A stretch of DNA of 13,204 bases from Bacteroidota bacterium (GTDB taxonomy: Bacteria; Bacteroidota; Bacteroidia; Flavobacteriales; Flavobacteriaceae), in NCBI GenBank assembly GCA_023437485.1, contig JAEZGB010000181.1, positions 1-13,204 on the forward strand, written 5' to 3'. Positions within the stretch are counted from its first letter, which is position 1; every line of letters starts with the position of its first letter. Under the pieces are notes generated by a model that was not told the DNA's origin, ran no database searches, and was given only the letters and a program-made list of their open reading frames with translations. The position numbers and the translations under genes are program-made. This document shows, in pieces, positions 6,613-13,204 of the stretch.

Positions 6613-6986
6613 GGTTTCATACCCGGAAATGGGTCAAGCCCGAAGACCTGAACCCGAACGGCACTTTGTTTGGCGGAAAACTACTGGCATGGATTGATGA
6701 GGAGCTGGCACTTTTTTCCATTATACAATTGGGAAATCCCAGGATCGTGACCAAGCACATGTCGGAGATCAATTTTCGCAGTTCGGCCCAACCGGGCGAT
6801 ATTGTAGAGATCGGAATTGATATTGTGCGGTTTGGCAACACTTCGATTGCGCTCAAATGTGAGGTACGCAATATCATGACACGCGCCACCATAATCACAA
6901 TAGATTCCATAACGATGGTGACCCTTGGCGAAAACGGAAAACCGCAGGCCCACGGCAGGAGTGAGCCCGTCCCGATAAATGATTAG
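6609..6986 (+). CDS. Hotdog-fold acyl-CoA thioesterase (YciA-like)
   Basis: The 125-aa product matches short-chain acyl-CoA thioesterases of the hotdog fold, which hydrolyse acyl-CoA to a free acid and CoA. The key segment is NPNGTLFGGKLLAWIDE at residues 15-31: a Gly-Gly turn before the central helix and catalytic Asp30. The stretches NFRSSAQPGDIVEIGIDIVRFG and ALKCEVRN follow the usual strand order. The ATG at 6609 is chosen because it overlaps the Nudix stop (ATGA) and gives the normal start MRFHTRKWVK; a longer frame from 6528 would run inside the Nudix gene. Its last codon and stop overlap the convergent DUF3817 gene. Pairing with a Nudix enzyme may hint at CoA-ester or CoA turnover, but that is inference. 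Confidence 0.92.
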   Translation: MRFHTRKWVKPEDLNPNGTLFGGKLLAWIDEELALFSIIQLGNPRIVTKHMSEINFRSSAQPGDIVEIGIDIVRFGNTSIALKCEVRNIMTRATIITIDSITMVTLGENGKPQAHGRSEPVPIND

Positions 6987-7261
6987 GCTGACCTCAGGTA
7001 GCGGCGCTCAATATAGAATGTTCCAAAGGGAACAAAGGATGCCACGCAGATGATTATATATTTTTTCCAGTCCCAATTTTGCTCAAATTTGAGCATGGTG
7101 GCCAAAATGATATAGGCAATGAACAAAATTCCGTGCGCCATCCCTATTGTTTGCACATAGGAGGGCTGGTCAAGCATATACTTCATGGGCATTGCAAAGA
7201 AAAAAAGAAGCAACAGGGAAATACCTTCCAATTGTGCGGTAATCTTGAAAATGCGGTTCAT
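6983..7261 (-). CDS. DUF3817 family small membrane protein
   Basis: The 92-aa product is almost entirely membrane-embedded, with three predicted helices at about 12-30, 38-58 and 66-84. The motifs LEGISLLLLFFFAMPMKY and GMAHGILFIAY are those of the DUF3817 family, whose function is unknown; members are small inner-membrane proteins. The N-terminus MNRIFKITAQLEG is typical of the family, and the C-terminus ends in basic residues (IERRYLRSA), suggesting a cytoplasmic tail. Its stop codon overlaps that of the convergent thioesterase gene (TTAG shared at 6983-6986), and no terminator separates them. A TAnnTTTG element lies 17 bp before its ATG. Confidence 0.88.
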   Translation of the reverse strand: MNRIFKITAQLEGISLLLLFFFAMPMKYMLDQPSYVQTIGMAHGILFIAYIILATMLKFEQNWDWKKYIIICVASFVPFGTFYIERRYLRSA

Positions 7262-7278
7262 CGTTTAAAAAATTTTCG

Positions 7279-7286
7279 CAAAAATA
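7279..7286 (-). promoter_or_regulatory. Bacteroidota -7 promoter element before the DUF3817 gene
   Basis: TATTTTTG on the minus strand matches TAnnTTTG and ends 17 bp before the ATG at 7261. No convincing -33 TTG was found at 19-21 bp. The 57-bp divergent region also has to hold the promoter of the gene at 7319, where only a one-mismatch box (TAACTTTC, 7291-7298) is seen. Confidence 0.4.
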
Positions 7287-7318
7287 GCCATAACTTTCAA
7301 TCCCGCCCATAAATTAAC

Positions 7319-7831
7319 ATGAGCAAGAGAGAACTAAGGAAATACCTGGCCGGACAGGACGAAAAGCAACTTTCGGAACAAATTGTCAACCTGTATGAAA
7401 AATTCGGTGAGGTAAAGCAATACTTTGATTTTGTGTTTAATCCGCAGGAAGAGAAAAGGGTGGGTGAGGCCAAGGCCAAAATACTGAACGAATATTTCCC
7501 CGTCCGGTCCAAAAGGGCGCGGATGCGGAGAACGGTGGCCCAAAAATACATTAAGAACTTTATGGTATTGGGGGTTGATCCTTATCATATTGCCGATGTG
7601 ATGCTGTATCATATTGAAACGGCGCAGCGGTATTCGGCATCGCGCAGCATACGTTTTGAATCATTTTACAAGGCGATGTACAAAGCCCTGGAACAGGCCG
7701 TTTCCTATTCAGTGGCGCAGGGCATTATAATGGAAACCAGGCCGCGCATCTCCTCGATCGGTTTAAGGGCCAAAGAGTTGAAATGGCCAAATGCCAACAT
7801 TTTTTTAGAACTTGTTGAAGATTTACATTAA
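7319..7831 (+). CDS. DUF6155-like conserved protein
   Basis: The 170-aa cytoplasmic protein is mostly alpha-helical and rich in charged and aromatic residues. The start MSKRELRKYLAGQDEKQL, the segment EKFGEVKQYFDFVFNPQEE at about 27-45 and MLYHIETAQRYSAS at about 95-108 match, from memory, the DUF6155 family of Bacteroidota and some other bacteria. No catalytic motif, signal peptide or membrane segment is visible, and no function is established that I know of. ATG 7319 is the first start in the frame and gives the family N-terminus. The gene lies divergent to the DUF3817 gene and 84 bp before the unrecognised gene at 7916. Gene certain; family name moderately sure; function unknown. Confidence 0.8.
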   Translation: MSKRELRKYLAGQDEKQLSEQIVNLYEKFGEVKQYFDFVFNPQEEKRVGEAKAKILNEYFPVRSKRARMRRTVAQKYIKNFMVLGVDPYHIADVMLYHIETAQRYSASRSIRFESFYKAMYKALEQAVSYSVAQGIIMETRPRISSIGLRAKELKWPNANIFLELVEDLH

Positions 7832-7915
7832 CTCTACTTTTTCCTGTTATTATTTTTCAAAATCCTGTAACGTGCAATTTGGGCGATTGGGGGAAATTTG
7901 TCCTTGAAAAGCTTA

Positions 7916-8392
7916 ATGAACATGACTACAAATTTACTCTCCAGCACCTCAACGCTCATTGTCAGAATCCCCGGATATGTTGATATTCCTGCCTTTCAGG
8001 AAAAATCCCGGGCCCGAAAATCGATTGTCCGCGCACTTATCCGGTCACTGCAACTCAAAGATGTGACATTGGTTTACGCGGGCCAGTGGCCGGAAGAGGC
8101 GGATACCCAGACACACCTGTCAGGTGACGGAATCCTACTGAGCATCAACGTCCTGAACCCCGGACGAACGTTAACCGAATACAATCTTTCGCAGGATACC
8201 CTGATCAGGCGCTTTCGGAAGGAATTGCAGTGCAATGCCGAACAGATCCTGATCGATCGAAAAACTCCGGGCGGGACCCGCCATATCGAAATCTACCTCA
8301 AAAGCCGCAACCCGCAACCGGTGGCGCCGCAACCGCATTACGCTTTCGCGGTGAGTTCGGGGACTTACAGGCCGCTTACTGCCTCATTTTAA
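7916..8392 (+). CDS. Unrecognised 158-aa protein
   Basis: I do not recognise this protein. From the ATG at 7916 it has 158 aa; a second ATG at 7922 would give 156 aa, and TTG codons at 7898 and 7904 are possible but less likely. It has no clear signal peptide or membrane helix. The N-terminal half has a strand-helix-strand look (STLIVRIPGYVDIP, then a basic helix KSRARKSIVRALIRSL, then VTLVYAGQ). A middle part, GILLSINVLNPGRTLTEYNLS, precedes another basic helix (LIRRFRKEL). The tail is rich in Pro, Gln and Ser. It ends 25 bp before a strong terminator, which supports a real transcription unit, and codon use resembles that of neighbouring genes. It could share a promoter with the DUF6155-like gene. 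Confidence 0.62.
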   Translation: MNMTTNLLSSTSTLIVRIPGYVDIPAFQEKSRARKSIVRALIRSLQLKDVTLVYAGQWPEEADTQTHLSGDGILLSINVLNPGRTLTEYNLSQDTLIRRFRKELQCNAEQILIDRKTPGGTRHIEIYLKSRNPQPVAPQPHYAFAVSSGTYRPLTASF

Positions 8393-8417
8393 AGTATTTT
8401 CATTTTTGTTCATTCCG

Positions 8418-8444
8418 GCCCGCCCCCAGGCGGGCTTTGTTTTT
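8418..8444 (+). terminator. Rho-independent terminator after the 158-aa gene
   Basis: GCCCGCC (8418-8424) pairs with GGCGGGC (8429-8435) around the 4-nt loop CCCA, followed by TTTGTTTTT. It lies 25 bp past the stop at 8392 and separates this unit from the helicase gene. Confidence 0.9.
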
Positions 8445-8489
8445 GGCCGAATTTTACGCAAAGCGTTCGGCTCAACCCGAATATTAGCG

Positions 8490-8497
8490 TAGTTTTG
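8490..8497 (+). promoter_or_regulatory. Bacteroidota -7 promoter element before the helicase gene
   Basis: TAGTTTTG matches TAnnTTTG and ends 18 bp before the ATG at 8516. The position 21 bp upstream holds TTC rather than TTG, so the -33 element is weak. The terminator just upstream (8418-8444) makes a new promoter here necessary. Confidence 0.5.
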
Positions 8498-8515
8498 CAA
8501 AATTGCACACTTTGA

Positions 8516-10042
8516 ATGTTGGAAAAGGATTTTGAAGCTGAAATTGATCAGAGGAAGGAATTGTACGGGTACCAAAAAGGGGACATCGACGCAATCTTTT
8601 CCCGAATGGAACAGGTTGCGCCAAATTACCATTTGCTGTACCAGCTGCCTACCGGTGGCGGGAAAACGGTCATCTTTAGCGAAATCGTACGCCGATATTT
8701 GCTGAACCACAATAAAAAAGTGGTGGTGCTCACCCATCGGATTGAGTTGTGCAAACAGACTTCCCGCATGCTCACCGGTTTTGGGGTGACCAATAAAATC
8801 ATCAACAGCAAAATCAAGGAACTGCCTGACCAGCATGATTACATGTGCTTCGTGGCAATGGTGGAAACGCTCAAAAACCGCATCTACGACCAAAAGCTCC
8901 ACCTGGACAATATTGGTTTGGTGATCATTGACGAGGCGCACTACAACTCTTTTAGGAAATTGCTCGGTTTTTTCAAGAACGCCTTTATCTTGGGTGTGAC
9001 GGCCACTCCGTTAAGTTCCAACATCAAGCTTCCGATGAACCAGAATTACGACGAACTCATCGTGGGCGATACCATCGAATCGCTGATTGAAAAAGGATAC
9101 TTGGCCCGGGCACACACCTTTGCCTATGATGTGGGCCTTACTTCGCTCAAAGTGGGGATCAATGGCGATTATACCGTGAAATCATCAGAGGAACTTTACT
9201 CGAACGCCTCCATGCAGGAGAAGCTGCTGCATGCCTATACCGAGAAATCGCTCGGCAAAAAGACATTGATCTTTAACAACGGGATCAATACCTCGCTTTA
9301 TGTTTATGAAATGTTCAGGGAGGCCGGCTACCCCATCCGCCATCTTGACAATACCAGCAGCGCCGAGGAGCGCCGTGAAATTTTGCATTGGTTCAAGAAA
9401 ACCCCTGACGCGGTGCTCACCTCGGTGGGGATCCTGACCACCGGTTTTGACGAACCTACAGTTGAGAGCATCATCCTGAACCGCGCCACCAAATCACTGA
9501 CTCTTTATTTCCAGATGATTGGCCGCGGTTCCCGCAAACTTCCCGGCAAGGATTCGTTCATCATCATTGACCTGGGCAACAACGCCGCCAGGTTTGGGTT
9601 GTGGAACCAGCCGGTGGATTGGCAGCATATCTTTCGCGCGCCTGAATTTTACCTGGAAAACCTTCGGGACGACGCCGAGATCGAAACTCACTTTAAGTAT
9701 TCGATGCCACCGGAACTTCGCAGGAAATTTGGTGCCAGCACTGATATCGACATGGATATTGAGCAGGAGTATCATTTTGCCATCCGCAACAATTTAAGGC
9801 CGAAGGTAGTGGTTGAAAAATCCGTCGCGCAGCACGCGGCAATGTGTGTTGACAATGCCGATGAACTTTCGCAGGCGCGTGCCCTGGCCAAAATGCTGGG
9901 GGAAGACATCGAATGGAGGATGAAGAAATTTGCATCGTTGCTAAGCCATGTAAGCAAGAATTACCGCGAATGGCTTATTGATGATTACAAGCAGAAACTC
10001 TCCCTCGCGATTGGACGGTTGTGGCGTGAAACAAGGCTTTAG
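8516..10042 (+). CDS. Superfamily 2 DEAH-box helicase
   Basis: The 508-aa protein is an ATP-driven nucleic-acid helicase or translocase of the SSL2/COG1061 type. Motifs in order: a Q-like segment YGYQKGDIDAIF (17-28), Walker A PTGGGKT (45-51), motif Ia VVLTHR (70-75), Walker B DEAH (139-142), motif III VTATP (161-165), motif V region SVGILTTGFDEP (303-314) and motif VI QMIGRGSR (333-340) with its arginine finger. Residues about 385-508 form a helical C-terminal region that I cannot match to a known domain. No nuclease, methyltransferase or protease domain is fused to it and none is encoded beside it. It is bounded by a terminator upstream and a 195-bp spacer downstream, so it is probably transcribed alone. 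It may act in DNA repair or RNA metabolism; which is unclear. Confidence 0.93.
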   Translation: MLEKDFEAEIDQRKELYGYQKGDIDAIFSRMEQVAPNYHLLYQLPTGGGKTVIFSEIVRRYLLNHNKKVVVLTHRIELCKQTSRMLTGFGVTNKIINSKIKELPDQHDYMCFVAMVETLKNRIYDQKLHLDNIGLVIIDEAHYNSFRKLLGFFKNAFILGVTATPLSSNIKLPMNQNYDELIVGDTIESLIEKGYLARAHTFAYDVGLTSLKVGINGDYTVKSSEELYSNASMQEKLLHAYTEKSLGKKTLIFNNGINTSLYVYEMFREAGYPIRHLDNTSSAEERREILHWFKKTPDAVLTSVGILTTGFDEPTVESIILNRATKSLTLYFQMIGRGSRKLPGKDSFIIIDLGNNAARFGLWNQPVDWQHIFRAPEFYLENLRDDAEIETHFKYSMPPELRRKFGASTDIDMDIEQEYHFAIRNNLRPKVVVEKSVAQHAAMCVDNADELSQARALAKMLGEDIEWRMKKFASLLSHVSKNYREWLIDDYKQKLSLAIGRLWRETRL

Positions 10043-10094
10043 CGCTGCTGTTTAACAACCCCTTAACTTAATTTCAAGGCGTTTATCGGCAAAA

Positions 10095-10120
10095 AAAACT
10101 GTTAAAATGAACACAGTTTT
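10095..10120. repeat. Inverted repeat upstream of pelF (first of two)
   Basis: AAAACTGT (10095-10102) and ACAGTTTT (10113-10120) form a perfect 8-bp inverted repeat around a 10-nt spacer. It lies 53 bp past the helicase stop. It could be a weak terminator (read on the minus strand it ends in a T-run) or a binding site for a dimeric regulator. Confidence 0.5.
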
Positions 10121-10138
10121 ATGAAAAGTGCATTTCAT
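10121..10138. repeat. Inverted repeat upstream of pelF (second of two)
   Basis: ATGAAA (10121-10126) and TTTCAT (10133-10138) form a 6-bp inverted repeat around AGTGCA. It starts directly after the first repeat and lies about 50 bp before the TAATTTTG box, a position where an activator or repressor could bind. Confidence 0.4.
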
Positions 10139-10190
10139 CGACTTTATAAAGCGTTGAACTGATGTTTTTTTTAGTGGTATTTTCATGAGG

Positions 10191-10198
10191 TAATTTTG
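10191..10198 (+). promoter_or_regulatory. Bacteroidota -7 promoter element before pelF
   Basis: TAATTTTG matches TAnnTTTG and ends 39 bp before the ATG at 10238. A T-run (10165-10172) sits near the expected -33 position but contains no TTG. It would drive the pelF-pelG unit. Confidence 0.5.
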
Positions 10199-10237
10199 CT
10201 TCGTAAGGGATAAACATTTGATCCCGGCATCATTAGC

Positions 10238-11779
10238 ATGAAAAAGAAGTACGATGTTTTATTGATTTTGGAAGGCACTTACCCGTTCAATGGCGGAGGA
10301 GTTTCAACCTGGGCGCATATGCTTTGTACCAAGGTCCGAAATGTCAATTACGCACTCTACTCGATCAATGCTGATTTTGAGAGCAAGCCGCGGTACGAAT
10401 TGAGTGACAATGTTACCGAGGTGGTTCAGGTCCCAATGTGGTCTCCGCTTGAACCGCGTGAAATGATTTCCTACGGTAAGAAATACCATAAATTCGTTGC
10501 CCGCAAGGAGCAGGAGGACGATGAGCAGATCCGGACCGAATTCCTTCCCGTTTTTGAAAGGCTTATCCTGAACATGTATTCCGACACGCTGGACCCGAAA
10601 GATCTGGACAGTATCTTGTTTGATATGTGGCAGTTTTTCCAAAAGCACGATTATAAAAAGACGATGAAGAGCTCGCTGGTTTGGCGTGCGTTCTGCTACC
10701 ATGTTGGCGATGTCATGCAAACCGAGGGCAATTCCGAGGCGACCCTGTATGACCTGACCGTGGGCATGCGCTGGTTATACCGGTTCCTGTTGCCACTTTC
10801 CATCAATGTTCCGCGTGCCGATATATCGCACCTTACCATTTCCGGCTTTCCGGTAATTCCTGCCCTGGTGCTCAAATACAAGTACGGAACACCGATGGTG
10901 GTCACTGAACACGGGGTGTTTATCCGCGAGAGGCTGATTGCCATCAATACATCGGAATACTCGTTCTTTCTCAAAAAGATGCTCATTAAGCTATCGGAAG
11001 CCATCACGGGCCTTGTTTATTACAAAGCCGATGAAATTTTGTCGGTAAATAAATTCAACATGACCTGGGAGAAGCTGTACGGTGCCGATCCGGCGAAACT
11101 CGACGTGATATATAACGGTATTGATCACCAGCAATTTGCGCCTGCTCCCAAACCCGAAGCCCTCAGGGATGTGCCCACCGTTGTGGCGGCTGCCCGGATC
11201 TTTGAACTCAAGGACATCATCACCATGATTCGTTCGTGCGATGTGGTTCGGCGCCAGATACCAAACGTTAAGTTTTTGGTGTATGGCGATAATCAGGCAG
11301 TGCCCGAATACACCAAGCAATGCGAAGAACTGATCGATGAACTTGGGCTGCGAGAGAATTTCGTGCTCGCGGGTTACCATTCCAGCCCCAACAAGCTTTT
11401 TTGCGAAGGCGATATTTCCATCCTAACGTCAATATCCGAAGGTTTCCCCTATACAGTTCTTGAGTCGATGAGCTGCGGAATACCGGTAGTGGCCACCGAT
11501 GTGGGCGGGGTGACTGAAGCCCTTGACGAATCCTGCGGGTTTATCTGCAAACCAAAAGACCATGTCGAAATTGGCAAAAGGGTAGTGGAACTGCTGCAAA
11601 ATGAAGAACTTCGAAAAAAAATGGGTATAAATGCGCGTCGCAAGGTCGTGGAGAACTTTACAATTGGTAAATTTATCAATGAATACGAGCAGGTCTATGA
11701 GCGCATGGCCCGCAAAGAAGCTAAAGAAGTTGTCCAACCTATATTCTTGCAATTAGAACAACGCCAGGCGGCTTCGTAA
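10238..11779 (+). CDS. pelF: PelF-type GT4 glycosyltransferase
   Basis: The 513-aa cytoplasmic enzyme belongs to the GT4 family branch of PelF, the polymerase of the Pel exopolysaccharide, which adds sugar units from a UDP-sugar donor. The N-terminal domain has the PelF pattern: DVLLILEGTYPFNGGGVSTW with the Gly-rich loop at 19-21, then a long helical insertion (about 75-190) typical of PelF/DUF3492 and absent from most GT4 enzymes, and VVTEHGVFIRER (His225). The C-terminal GT-B half has AARIFELKD (Arg320, Lys325), VYGD (348-351) and the EX7E motif Glu401-GFPYTVL-Glu409, followed by PVVATDVGGVTE. Length matches PelF (about 500). No signal peptide or membrane segment. The PelG-like gene begins 37 bp downstream, so the two probably form one operon. 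The sugar made need not be Pel itself, as the other pel genes are not adjacent upstream. Confidence 0.92.
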   Translation: MKKKYDVLLILEGTYPFNGGGVSTWAHMLCTKVRNVNYALYSINADFESKPRYELSDNVTEVVQVPMWSPLEPREMISYGKKYHKFVARKEQEDDEQIRTEFLPVFERLILNMYSDTLDPKDLDSILFDMWQFFQKHDYKKTMKSSLVWRAFCYHVGDVMQTEGNSEATLYDLTVGMRWLYRFLLPLSINVPRADISHLTISGFPVIPALVLKYKYGTPMVVTEHGVFIRERLIAINTSEYSFFLKKMLIKLSEAITGLVYYKADEILSVNKFNMTWEKLYGADPAKLDVIYNGIDHQQFAPAPKPEALRDVPTVVAAARIFELKDIITMIRSCDVVRRQIPNVKFLVYGDNQAVPEYTKQCEELIDELGLRENFVLAGYHSSPNKLFCEGDISILTSISEGFPYTVLESMSCGIPVVATDVGGVTEALDESCGFICKPKDHVEIGKRVVELLQNEELRKKMGINARRKVVENFTIGKFINEYEQVYERMARKEAKEVVQPIFLQLEQRQAAS

Positions 11780-11816
11780 AAGCCACCGCATCCTGCACAG
11801 CCCCCAAACCTACTGC

Positions 11817-13204
11817 ATGGAACACCAGAATGAAAATATTAAGTCCCTGATCCTCGATATCAGGGAAAAAGTCGGCAGGCCCGTAAGTAACCGGGTCGTG
11901 GTGGCTACCATCGAGTCGCTTGGGATCCGCAGCAAGGATACCGAAGCCGATTATGGTATTCCCTCCATCTATGAACTTGCCGACCTGGTGTATCACGAAC
12001 TCACTCAATCAGAAGAGCACGCCAACGCAAAGAATGTGAAAGAGCGTGAAGCCCTGGAGAAAGGGCCCGCACAGGTCCAGGTTTCCGATTATCTAAAAAT
12101 CAAAGCCAAACTTTTTGCCGAATATTATCCCAAGGGAATTCTTCACCTGGCGCCTGTGGTGCTGCAAATTGCGGCCATTATTGTGTTCGGGTATTCGCTA
12201 TGGACGTTTGTGGGTTTCAATCATGTGCAATCCACGGCGGTAGTGCTTGGGGTGATTATCGGGCTGGTTTCTACCGCGGGTTTTGTGCAGGTGATTGGCC
12301 GGCAGGCATCCTTTTACTGGAATTATGACGATATCCCGATGGTGCGGGAAACGGTGAACTACCTGCTAAAGGTGGGGGCCGTATCCATCCTGGGCGTTTT
12401 GGCGGTTGTATCCATACTCAACACATTCATATATCTCTATCCGTTCAAGGTGCTTGGCGTGATCTCGGTCTATGCCTTTATGATCGGGATACTTTTGCTG
12501 GTTCTCGCCCCGCTGCATACCATCAACCAGCGCTGGGTGATCTCGCTTTCGATTTTTGCCGGTACTGCTGTGGCAATTCTCCTGAAGTCGCAAACTAACG
12601 TCCATGTGTATTTTACCCATTGGCTTGGCATTGCGACCGCGGTGGTCATTTCGCGAGTTTTCCTGAACCGGTATTTCCAAAAAAAGATCGGAGCCAAAAC
12701 GGCCGGCAGCCTCGAAGTTAAGCCTGAAGTGGTTTTTTACCACAATTACCAATATTTTTTGTACGGCCTTTTTTTATATGTCTTTATCTTCATGGACCGA
12801 ATTATCGCCTGGTCTGATACGGGCAACGGCCCCATTCCGTTCGTGGTTTATTTTGAGAAGAATTATGAGTTGGGAATGGACCTGGCCATCATTGTCTTCT
12901 TGCTTTTGACGGGCGTTCTGGAATATTCAATTGCCGCATTTACGCGCTTTATTGACATCGGCCAAAAACTTACCAAATTCAATGACCCGGAATCCTTTAA
13001 CAAAAGCCTCAAAAAGATGTACTGGCAACACATCGGGATGCTATTTGTCACGGCATTGTTGGTATCGGTGCTGATTTATTTTATCATGAACGCCTCCTGG
13101 GGCTACAAAGGCCAGTTCAACGAAGATTTGCTTGAACTTAGTGTAAAAGTATGCATCATTGGCGGGGCCGGTTACTTCCTGCTCGCCTGGGGAATGCTCA
13201 ATAC
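11817..13204 (+). CDS. pelG: PelG-like polysaccharide transporter with soluble N-terminal extension (partial)
   Basis: The frame is open from the ATG at 11817 to the end of the window (462 codons), so the C-terminus is missing. Residues 1 to about 105 are hydrophilic and helical (DIREKVGRPVSNRVVVATIE, then YGIPSIYELADLVYHELTQ), followed by a charged linker. About ten hydrophobic helices follow from residue 110. The segment YGLFLYVFIFMDRIIAWSD (about 316-334), then EKNYELGMDLAIIVFLLLTG and EYSIAAFTRF, fits the PelG pattern in which a membrane Asp-Lys/Arg precedes a loop and a long helix. PelG is the MATE/flippase-like inner-membrane partner of PelF. Pseudomonas PelG has about 456 residues and starts near its first membrane helix, so the soluble N-terminal domain is extra. 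No start codon is found between the pelF stop and 11817, and no Shine-Dalgarno is visible. Assignment rests on remembered motifs and on the pelF neighbour. Confidence 0.8.
   Translation, partial: MEHQNENIKSLILDIREKVGRPVSNRVVVATIESLGIRSKDTEADYGIPSIYELADLVYHELTQSEEHANAKNVKEREALEKGPAQVQVSDYLKIKAKLFAEYYPKGILHLAPVVLQIAAIIVFGYSLWTFVGFNHVQSTAVVLGVIIGLVSTAGFVQVIGRQASFYWNYDDIPMVRETVNYLLKVGAVSILGVLAVVSILNTFIYLYPFKVLGVISVYAFMIGILLLVLAPLHTINQRWVISLSIFAGTAVAILLKSQTNVHVYFTHWLGIATAVVISRVFLNRYFQKKIGAKTAGSLEVKPEVVFYHNYQYFLYGLFLYVFIFMDRIIAWSDTGNGPIPFVVYFEKNYELGMDLAIIVFLLLTGVLEYSIAAFTRFIDIGQKLTKFNDPESFNKSLKKMYWQHIGMLFVTALLVSVLIYFIMNASWGYKGQFNEDLLELSVKVCIIGGAGYFLLAWGMLN

Noticed and set aside
8384..8941. A 185-codon minus-strand frame over the helicase start and the terminator
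   Set aside because: It is antisense to the helicase Walker A region and runs through a strong terminator and promoter region. No recognisable domain.
8516..13204. The helicase and the genes after it as a defence system
   Set aside because: No nuclease, methyltransferase, protease, toxin or mobile-element gene accompanies the helicase, and the next genes are polysaccharide genes with their own promoter-like region.

Overview
The window looks like chromosomal DNA of a Bacteroidota bacterium, most likely a member of the Flavobacteriaceae with a fairly high GC content. Three things point there. Several genes are preceded by the Bacteroidota -7 promoter element (TAnnTTTG) instead of a sigma70 -10 box. 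Shine-Dalgarno sequences are largely absent. Several protein families are typical of the group: an OmpA-family porin with a TSP3-like linker, a YcbB-type L,D-transpeptidase lipoprotein, a DUF6155-like protein and the flavobacterial 128-aa protein often labelled 'glyoxalase'. No tRNA, rRNA, CRISPR, insertion sequence or phage gene was seen.

Left part (1-3640), all on the minus strand. In transcription order: an L,D-transpeptidase lipoprotein, a small secreted protein of unknown function, a thioredoxin, a single-domain response regulator, and a membrane-anchored endonuclease/exonuclease/phosphatase protein cut off by the window edge. The last two lie 25 bp apart and may be co-transcribed.

Middle part (3869-8392), mixed strands. 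A secreted thioredoxin-fold protein diverges from the transpeptidase and converges on the 128-aa flavobacterial protein. Behind that is an OmpA-family outer-membrane protein with a clear promoter and terminator. Divergent from ompA is a translationally coupled pair, a Nudix hydrolase (TTG start) and a hotdog acyl-CoA thioesterase, which converges on a DUF3817 membrane protein with overlapping stop codons. Then come a DUF6155-like protein and an unrecognised 158-aa protein that ends in a strong terminator.

Right part (8516-13204), all on the plus strand. A stand-alone superfamily 2 helicase is followed, after a 195-bp intergenic region with two adjacent inverted repeats and a promoter-like element, by a PelF-type glycosyltransferase and a PelG-like polytopic membrane protein that runs off the window. 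PelF polymerises the Pel exopolysaccharide from a UDP-sugar in the cytoplasm and PelG is its inner-membrane transport partner, so the pair probably makes and exports a cationic-type or related polysaccharide. No pelA, B, C, D or E precedes it, and the PelG-like protein has an extra soluble N-terminal segment of about 105 residues. This is the most interesting part of the window.
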